13,923 nt of DNA from Dysgonomonas sp. (GTDB lineage: Bacteria; Bacteroidota; Bacteroidia; Bacteroidales; Dysgonomonadaceae): the NCBI GenBank assembly GCA_003523545.1, contig DQAM01000060.1, forward strand, positions 1 through 13,923, in the 5' to 3' direction. Below the pieces are notes generated by a model, which searched no databases, had not been told where the DNA came from, and saw nothing but the letters and a program-made list of their open reading frames with translations. Numbering within the stretch: the first letter of the stretch is position 1; every line of letters begins with the position of its first letter. Position numbers and translations under genes: made by a program. Shown piece by piece: positions 9,362 to 13,923 of this stretch.

Positions 9362-10600
9362 TTATCTTATCCGCGCGGCGGACTGAACTATGCGTTTGTT
9401 CTGATTTCTCTTGTATGATATGACATTTGTTCCTGATCTGGCTATCAATGCAAGAATATAGGGAATAAATGCGGTTTCCAGTTGTTGTGGAATCAAAAAC
9501 CACGCCAAAAGAAAAACTATCAAGAGCGCAAAGTTAATAAAATGATACCAGTACACCACTTTTGAGAAGAATTTTATTAACAATAAAAATGCGATTATCA
9601 ATTGAAGCGGATTCAGCCATACAATATTCCAATTAGGGTTCGTACAGGGATGCACCGAAAAATACATCAAAAAGAAAATAACGCATCCTGCAATACCCGC
9701 TGAAAAGAAGAGCAAGAAATCAAAAAGTTTAGATAGTGTTTTTATTTTTCCTTTCACTGAAAAAAAAGATACCAAACAGGCAATCAACAAGAGTATAATG
9801 CCGAAAATCAGAGGTTGATTGACAGAGGAATCTATAGAAGTTTTATCTGCCTGCTGAAATATAACATCCTCGGATTGTAGTAAATTTCTCTCGGTACCAT
9901 CTGTATTCTTGATTTTTGCACCGCTATAAGCATTCATAAGATAGGCCGGAAGGAAATCTTTCTGACGGTCAGTTATCACTTTGTCGGCATCCGCCCCGAT
10001 AACCAAATCAATACCAAATTTTACCCACGGCTCGGAATTTACGCATTCATGCACCAGATCGCGATAAGTCTGCTGTTTATTTGTCGGATTATACGATATG
10101 GTACCTTCTATATTATTTTCAACCATATCGCGGGGACGCGTCGAACAATTATCGTAAAAGTAATTATATCGGTAAACCCTATTTTCCGGAAGGCTGTTTA
10201 TTAGTAAAGCTTCAAATAAATTCTGCTTTTCTTCCTGCGTCAGGTTTAAAACCTGCTCTGTTATACCGATACCTCGCATTTTATACGCAAAAATATACCT
10301 ATCTGTAGAATCATATCCCACTGCGTAATCGGTTTCACCTTTTGCAAAGCGGTAGATGAAGTTGGGACTGTCAAAATCAAACAAACCGTAATTAAAAGCA
10401 ATATCGAGGTTGTTAGCGGAGTCTTGTACTCTAAGTGCTGTATGCCCAAACAGCGAATATACTGCTCCGTCCCAGGGGGTATTCGTCAACAGACTGATTT
10501 GGGACGAATCCGACAGCTGTACCGTTTGCGCTTTCATATTTTGAAATCCGGCCGAAGATACAAGAAACAGTAAAACTAAATAGAAGTATTTAATTGGCAT
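9362..10600 (-). CDS. lnb: Lipoprotein N-acyltransferase of the Lnb family (DUF4105)
   Basis: Lnb is the Bacteroides-type enzyme that transfers an acyl chain to the alpha-amino group of diacylated lipoproteins, doing the job of Lnt in organisms that lack it. The 412 residues match the family layout: an N-terminal signal or membrane segment (about 4-22), a periplasmic DUF4105 domain (about 30-255) and five predicted membrane helices (about 263-281, 293-314, 330-347, 351-370, 373-389). The DUF4105 domain has FGHTALRV with H53 and FYDNCSTRPRD with C152 and R155. The Cys/His pair resembles NlpC/P60- or LRAT-type acyltransferases, so C152 is my candidate acyl carrier; that is inference. The loop between helices 2 and 3 has a conserved-looking HPCTNPNWN (317-325) and LNP (329-331). 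It is first in a unit with the phosphatase-like gene (3 bases away) and secA. A TAnnTTTG box lies about 20 bases upstream. Confidence 0.8.
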   Translation of the reverse strand: MPIKYFYLVLLFLVSSAGFQNMKAQTVQLSDSSQISLLTNTPWDGAVYSLFGHTALRVQDSANNLDIAFNYGLFDFDSPNFIYRFAKGETDYAVGYDSTDRYIFAYKMRGIGITEQVLNLTQEEKQNLFEALLINSLPENRVYRYNYFYDNCSTRPRDMVENNIEGTISYNPTNKQQTYRDLVHECVNSEPWVKFGIDLVIGADADKVITDRQKDFLPAYLMNAYSGAKIKNTDGTERNLLQSEDVIFQQADKTSIDSSVNQPLIFGIILLLIACLVSFFSVKGKIKTLSKLFDFLLFFSAGIAGCVIFFLMYFSVHPCTNPNWNIVWLNPLQLIIAFLLLIKFFSKVVYWYHFINFALLIVFLLAWFLIPQQLETAFIPYILALIARSGTNVISYKRNQNKRIVQSAARIR

Positions 10601-10619
10601 GTAAAATATATTTTAAATA

Positions 10620-10627
10620 CAAAGATA
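10620..10627 (-). promoter_or_regulatory. -7 box of the lnb promoter
   Basis: TATCTTTG on the minus strand is a perfect match to the Bacteroidota -7 consensus TAnnTTTG, 19 bases before the lnb start codon. No clear TTTG lies at the -33 position, so the rest of the promoter is weak. The leader would be only about 13 bases. Confidence 0.5.
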
Positions 10628-10722
10628 GCTTTTGAGGCATCATTTAACATGAGATGGTAAAATTATATAACTAAAAAATGTAAAAAGTGTTTAGTGTTTT
10701 CATAGATTTACGTATTAAAAAA

Positions 10723-10742
10723 TTACATTTGTGAAAATGTAA
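10723..10742. repeat. Palindrome over the nitroreductase promoter, candidate operator
   Basis: TTACATTT (10723-10730) and AAATGTAA (10735-10742) are perfect 8-base inverted half-sites with a 4-base gap. A third copy of AAATGTAA lies at 10676-10683 in the same divergent region. The palindrome covers the -7 box of the plus-strand promoter, which is where a dimeric repressor would bind. The DNA is A+T-rich, so the chance level is not negligible. Confidence 0.45.
10724..10731 (+). promoter_or_regulatory. -7 box of the nitroreductase promoter
   Basis: TACATTTG matches TAnnTTTG fully and lies 31 bases before the nitroreductase ATG. The nearest -33-like element is the T-run at 10697-10700, 23 bases upstream, slightly further than usual. 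The box lies inside the palindrome at 10723-10742. Confidence 0.55.
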
Positions 10743-10762
10743 ATCATAAAATCAACACAATC

Positions 10763-11371
10763 ATGAAACAATTTTTAATTGCTGCATTGTTATTAATTTC
10801 CTCTTTAATAGTTTATTCCCAGGATATTACTATTAATCTGCCTGCGCCTGTGAAAACGGGAGGAAAGCCGTTGATGGAAGCTTTGAGCGACAGACAGTCG
10901 AATCGTAATTATACAGGAAAAGAATTAGACCAGCAGACTCTTTCAAATCTTCTTTGGGCCGCACACGGGTTCAACCGCCCTGATAAGAGAACTTCCGCAA
11001 CATCACAAAACAAACAGGAAATGAGTGTTTACGTCGTGATGAAAGACCGTGCTTATCTGTACGATGCCAAAGAAAATAAACTCAAACTTCAGGTTTCTGA
11101 CAATAATTTAACAGCTTCTTTGGGACAGCCTAATATATCGGAGAAAGCGGCATTAACACTGGTTTATGTGGCAGATATGTCAATTGCATCGAACCGTGAA
11201 GCGGGATTCATCGATACAGGGGCAATTACTCAGAATGTATATCTTTATTGCGCTTCAGCGGGTTTAGGTTGTGTTACAAGGGCATCTTTCAAGAGACCGG
11301 ATTTACATAATATACTGAAATTGAAATCAAACGAAGAAATAACTGTAGTTCAGGCGGTAGGACATATATAA
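10763..11371 (+). CDS. Secreted SagB/ThcOx-type nitroreductase-family flavoprotein
   Basis: The 202-residue product has a clear signal peptide (MKQ, hydrophobic 4-17, VYSQ at 17-20), so it should work in the periplasm. The remainder is a compact nitroreductase fold that binds FMN as a dimer. Features seen: the N-terminal arginine motif DRQSNRNY (43-50), NLLWAAHGFNRP (62-73) typical of the SagB/ThcOx branch, a RTSAT segment (76-80) where relatives have a serine-rich FMN contact, and GAITQNVYLYCASAGLG (153-169) with GCVTR after it. SagB relatives oxidise peptide azolines, but no precursor peptide or cyclodehydratase gene is nearby, so the substrate is unknown and a quinone, nitro or flavin-linked reduction is equally possible. 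It is transcribed away from lnb; a small lipoprotein gene starts 30 bases after its stop. Confidence 0.85.
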   Translation: MKQFLIAALLLISSLIVYSQDITINLPAPVKTGGKPLMEALSDRQSNRNYTGKELDQQTLSNLLWAAHGFNRPDKRTSATSQNKQEMSVYVVMKDRAYLYDAKENKLKLQVSDNNLTASLGQPNISEKAALTLVYVADMSIASNREAGFIDTGAITQNVYLYCASAGLGCVTRASFKRPDLHNILKLKSNEEITVVQAVGHI

Positions 11372-11401
11372 AATAATTATAAGAAAACCTTTTACTCTAT
11401 T

Positions 11402-11666
11402 ATGAAAACACTTTTTGTCTATTCTTTAATTGAGCATAGCGCTGGTAACGTCGTGCAGTAATGTGCAGAGACCTATAGCAACCAATTATTCGGAAAATAA
11501 TAGTGATTGTCGAATTTCCTATCTTTTCAAATATGACGGTTGTAAGGTTTATAGATTTTACGATAACGGAAACCGGATTTATTTTACAAATTGCAATGGA
11601 AATGTTACTGCAATAAAAAATGATTCGACAGAAACCCGAATCGAAACCATAATTAGGATAAGATAA
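11402..11666 (+). pseudogene. Small lipoprotein gene, apparently frameshifted in its signal peptide
   Basis: The ATG at 11402 encodes MKTLFVYSLI, a good start for a signal peptide, then runs to a stop at 11459. From 11430 another frame reads SIALVTSCSN and continues to a stop at 11664. Removing one base at 11430-11432 joins them into a textbook lipoprotein signal ending in lipobox VTSC (cysteine codon 11454-11456) and a mature chain of about 70 residues. An in-frame TAA at 11427 blocks the second frame upstream, so the only direct start would be TTG at 11430, leaving a signal with no basic residues. The mature part includes KYDGCKVYRFYDNGNRIYF and FTNCNG, reminiscent of small Bacteroidota lipoproteins such as DUF4884, a weak recollection. 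It lies 30 bases after the nitroreductase. It could be a true pseudogene, a sequencing error or a TTG-started gene. Confidence 0.6.
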
Positions 11667-11715
11667 ACATTTTTAATTTGTTACCACAATTTAGTTGTTA
11701 TCAATGACCTGACCT

Positions 11716-11723
11716 TATATTTA
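11716..11723 (+). promoter_or_regulatory. Weak -7 box candidate for the collagen-like lipoprotein gene
   Basis: TATATTTA differs from TAnnTTTG only at the last base. It lies 71 bases before the start codon, in the 128-base gap after the small lipoprotein gene. No strong -33 element is seen, and no terminator is visible between the two genes, so read-through is also possible. Confidence 0.3.
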
Positions 11724-11794
11724 TTCTCTAGGGTATCTTCCAAGAAAAGCACAATTCATTTTATTATTTAATAAACCTTTAAAAATTAAAAGCT

Positions 11795-13558
11795 ATGAAA
11801 AAGTATTTATTATTACTTCTTCCTGTAATATTATTGTTTACAGGATGCTATAAAGACGACATTGACGATCTTAAGAAGCAAACGGAGGAACATGAGGCAC
11901 GTTTGAAAACTTTGGAAGAATGGCAGAAATCTGTCAATACCAATATTTCCGCTTTACAATCTATTGTATCGGCACTCGAAGAGAAAGATTTTGTGACAAG
12001 TGTGGAACCAATACAAGAAGGTGGAGAAGAAGTAGGATATAAGATTTATTTTACTAAAAGGAATCCCGCAACTATTTATCACGGAAAGAAAGGAGAAAAC
12101 GGACAAGACGGTAAAGATGGTCAAAACGGTCAGGATGGTCTAACACCGAAAGTCGGGATAGAACTAGATGATGATAACCGATATTACTGGACTATAGATA
12201 ATGGAGACGGAACAGTGAATTGGCTGCTTGATAAGAACGGAGAAAAAGTCGCTGTCGTTGGTAAAAATGGTGAAGACGGGCAAGATGGTCAAAACGGGAT
12301 GACTCCTAAAGTTCGTATCAACACGAGTACCAATGAATGGGAAATATCAGCGGATGGTAGCGAAACTGGATATATATCTACAGGTATTAAAGCAACCGGT
12401 GCTAAGGGTAATAAAGGAGAAAAGGGGGAGCAGGGAGACAGTATATTTGCTCCCAATGGAGTAGACAACAGTAACGAGGATTATGTGATATTCACTCTTG
12501 CTGATGGGATTACTACTATAAAATTGCCGAAGTACCGGATATTAGGCATAGATTTTACTCAACCTGTTATTTTTGCTATAGGGGAAACCATCGAAATACC
12601 TTATACAGGGATCGATCCCGCTATTATAACTGCTGTTAATGTGCCGGACGGTTGGAAGGTTGCTATCGATAAAACTGAACAAAAGATAATTGTCACCGCA
12701 GCTTCTCAATTGACAAATGATAACAGTAAAGCCGAAATAATTATCCTGCTGGCTGACAAAAATGGCCAGAATGTGATAAAGAATATGATTGTAGAGGCCG
12801 ATAAACTAATCTATCGCGTGGGAGATTATTATCCCGACCGTAATGTGAAATTCAGCACTGCGGGTGTAGTGCAAGAAGGTACGATGCCCGAAGGTATTGT
12901 ATTCTGGCTTGACCCGGCAAGTGATAGCAAGAAGGGAAAAATAGTCAGCCTGGATGAGGTGATGGGATCAAATACAAATTATCCTTACTTATTGTCATGG
13001 AATAATCATTACAACGTATTGTCTATACATACTTTGGCAACAGACGAAAACGATGGACTTAAAAACAGGGAAACGATGGCTGCTTTTTTGCAAAGCCCCC
13101 AAAACACTTATAGTACTACCTGGGATAACCTTCCCCAATATAAGTTTGCAAGGGATAAAAACGAGCATCAAAGTGCAATTGATTGGTACGCACCTGCGTT
13201 GTATGAATTGCAAGCAATTTATTCTTGCTATTCGGGTAATAGTACATATGAACCATGGGAGTTTAAAAATCCGATGCCTAGCTATAATAGTCCTGAATGT
13301 GAAGCATCACACCAAGCATTTAACAAAAAGTTACTCCAAGCCGGAGGAAAAGAATTTGAAACTGTTGATGATCCTTTTGGAACACCTGTCAGACGGACAA
13401 CATATTGGTCTTCGACAGAAATAGATGCAGATTGGGCAGACGAAAACGGATTTGCAAATTATTGTGCGGGACATGTTCATTTTGGAAACGGGATTACTTC
13501 TTATTCCAATAAATCGAACGGCTTTCATGTACGGGTAATAGCAAAATTCGGATATTAG
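11795..13558 (+). CDS. Surface lipoprotein with collagen-like repeats and an Lcl/DUF1566-type C-terminal domain
   Basis: The 587-residue product has a lipoprotein signal ending LFTGC (C18). The next residues, YKDDIDD, fit the Bacteroidota surface-export signal K-(D/E)2, so it is probably displayed on the outer face of the outer membrane. Domains in order: a coiled coil (about 20-63), a small beta unit (65-95), then DUF4988-type (PL29-lyase N-terminal) sequence in which three collagen-like Gly-X-Y runs (97-117, 156-170, 202-216) alternate with a duplicated G-[LM]-TPKV unit (115-140, 168-190). An Ig- or BACON-like beta domain follows (about 250-336). The C-terminal part (about 338-587) resembles Lcl_C/DUF1566: DWYAPALYELQAIY (463-476), TYWSSTE (536-542), and HVRVIAKF at the end. 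Lcl_C also follows collagen repeats in the Legionella adhesin Lcl, so adhesion or glycan binding is plausible. No lyase residues are evident. The start ATG follows an A-rich leader. Confidence 0.85.
   Translation: MKKYLLLLLPVILLFTGCYKDDIDDLKKQTEEHEARLKTLEEWQKSVNTNISALQSIVSALEEKDFVTSVEPIQEGGEEVGYKIYFTKRNPATIYHGKKGENGQDGKDGQNGQDGLTPKVGIELDDDNRYYWTIDNGDGTVNWLLDKNGEKVAVVGKNGEDGQDGQNGMTPKVRINTSTNEWEISADGSETGYISTGIKATGAKGNKGEKGEQGDSIFAPNGVDNSNEDYVIFTLADGITTIKLPKYRILGIDFTQPVIFAIGETIEIPYTGIDPAIITAVNVPDGWKVAIDKTEQKIIVTAASQLTNDNSKAEIIILLADKNGQNVIKNMIVEADKLIYRVGDYYPDRNVKFSTAGVVQEGTMPEGIVFWLDPASDSKKGKIVSLDEVMGSNTNYPYLLSWNNHYNVLSIHTLATDENDGLKNRETMAAFLQSPQNTYSTTWDNLPQYKFARDKNEHQSAIDWYAPALYELQAIYSCYSGNSTYEPWEFKNPMPSYNSPECEASHQAFNKKLLQAGGKEFETVDDPFGTPVRRTTYWSSTEIDADWADENGFANYCAGHVHFGNGITSYSNKSNGFHVRVIAKFGY
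12083..12442 (+). repeat. Three collagen-like Gly-X-Y runs within the lipoprotein gene
   Basis: Seven triplets (12083-12145: GKK GEN GQD GKD GQN GQD GLT), five (12260-12304) and five (12398-12442: GAK GNK GEK GEQ GDS). The first two are rich in D, N and Q, the third in K and E. Proline is absent from the triplets, as in some bacterial collagens stabilised by charge pairs. At DNA level GGTCAAAACGG and related 9-base units recur, so slippage could change the number of triplets. Confidence 0.8.
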
Positions 13559-13574
13559 ATATTAGTGGATAAAA

Positions 13575-13610
13575 AATAAGCAGCTTGAGATTAGTTTTAA
13601 GCTGCTTATT
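13575..13610. terminator. Terminator hairpin between the convergent lipoprotein gene and pyrD
   Basis: AATAAGCAGCTT (13575-13586) pairs perfectly with AAGCTGCTTATT (13599-13610), a 12-bp stem with a 12-base loop. Read on the minus strand, the stem runs into a T-rich tract (TTATTTTTT, down to 13571), so it ends pyrD well. On the plus strand only a short TTATT follows, so it is a weaker terminator for the lipoprotein gene. Both stops lie within about 20 bases of the stem. Confidence 0.85.
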
Positions 13611-13629
13611 AGTGTTTAAAGGTGTTTTT

Positions 13630-13923
13630 CTACAATTCCAAAGCTCCTATAAGATCCCTTACATGCGCAATATTGTTCATATCGAGATAGTTTTGTATGC
13701 CGTCTACCACCTTAATGGAAACAGTAGGATCAATAAAGTTGTAGGTACCGATTTGTATTGCTGATGAACCCGCCAGTATAAACTCGATAGCATCTTCCCA
13801 GCACGAGATTCCTCCCATACCGATTATAGGGATCTGCACAGACTTAAAAACCTGCCATACCATACGAAGTGCCACCGGCTTTATACAAGGCCCTGAGAGA
13901 CCTCCTGTAATAGTCGACAGCAC
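13630..13923 (-). CDS. pyrD: Dihydroorotate dehydrogenase, catalytic subunit, 3' end only
   Basis: The last 97 residues of a class 1B dihydroorotate dehydrogenase (PyrD), which oxidises dihydroorotate to orotate in pyrimidine synthesis with FMN, passing electrons to PyrK. Key pieces are [41 protein letters not shown] (the FMN-phosphate glycine motif) and [11 protein letters not shown]. The reading frame is open through the right edge, so roughly two thirds of the gene is outside; the first codon inside is an internal GTG, not a start. pyrK would be expected further right, but it is not in view. Confidence 0.92.
   Translation of the reverse strand: MLSTITGGLSGPCIKPVALRMVWQVFKSVQIPIIGMGGISCWEDAIEFILAGSSAIQIGTYNFIDPTVSIKVVDGIQNYLDMNNIAHVRDLIGALEL

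Noticed and set aside
9147..9503. A 118-codon minus-strand frame across the lnb/phosphatase junction
   Set aside because: It overlaps two well-supported genes in another frame and shows no signal, domain or start context.
12083..12442. CRISPR or other non-coding tandem array
   Set aside because: The short repeated units are in frame Gly-X-Y codons inside a long reading frame; there are no unique equal-length spacers.
11795..13558. Polysaccharide lyase family 29 enzyme
   Set aside because: Only the N-terminal DUF4988-like part resembles PL29 proteins; the C-terminal half looks like Lcl_C/DUF1566 and no lyase catalytic residues are recognisable.

Overview
The window looks like chromosomal DNA from a Bacteroidota bacterium, most likely order Bacteroidales. 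The signs are A+T-rich intergenic DNA, promoter-like TAnnTTTG (-7) boxes, start codons with A-rich leaders instead of Shine-Dalgarno sites, signal peptides ending in ...Q, an 1106-residue SecA, a DUF4105/Lnb-family protein, and a lipoprotein with a DUF4988-type collagen-like head and a KDD motif just after the lipid-bearing cysteine. Dysgonomonas or a relative would fit the base composition, but I cannot fix the genus.

Layout. 1-304 is non-coding apart from a terminator. 305-4150 (minus) is a two-gene unit, gyrA followed 15 bases later by a secreted TPR protein. A 236-base gap holds the gyrA leader and the secA terminator. 4387-10600 (minus) reads as one unit, lnb > degenerate PafA-like phosphatase > secA; the first two genes are 3 bases apart and no terminator is visible inside. 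10601-10762 is a divergent promoter region with a perfect 8+8 palindrome and an extra half-site. 10763-11666 (plus) carries a secreted SagB/ThcOx-type nitroreductase and a small lipoprotein gene that looks frameshifted. 11795-13558 (plus) is a large collagen-like lipoprotein with an Lcl-type C-terminal domain. A strong hairpin at 13575-13610 separates it from the 3' end of a convergent pyrD that runs off the right edge.

How the genes fit together. The lnb-secA unit is about envelope protein biogenesis: SecA drives preproteins across the inner membrane, and Lnb is the Bacteroides-type enzyme that adds the third acyl chain to lipoproteins. Between them lies an alkaline-phosphatase-superfamily protein whose fold landmarks remain but whose nucleophile, most metal ligands and phosphate-binding residues appear replaced. 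I think this putative pseudoenzyme, translationally coupled to lnb, is the most promising undescribed element here; a role as partner or regulator of Lnb is inference only. The plus-strand lipoproteins are the kind of substrate that this export and acylation route would handle. gyrA and pyrD are ordinary housekeeping genes.
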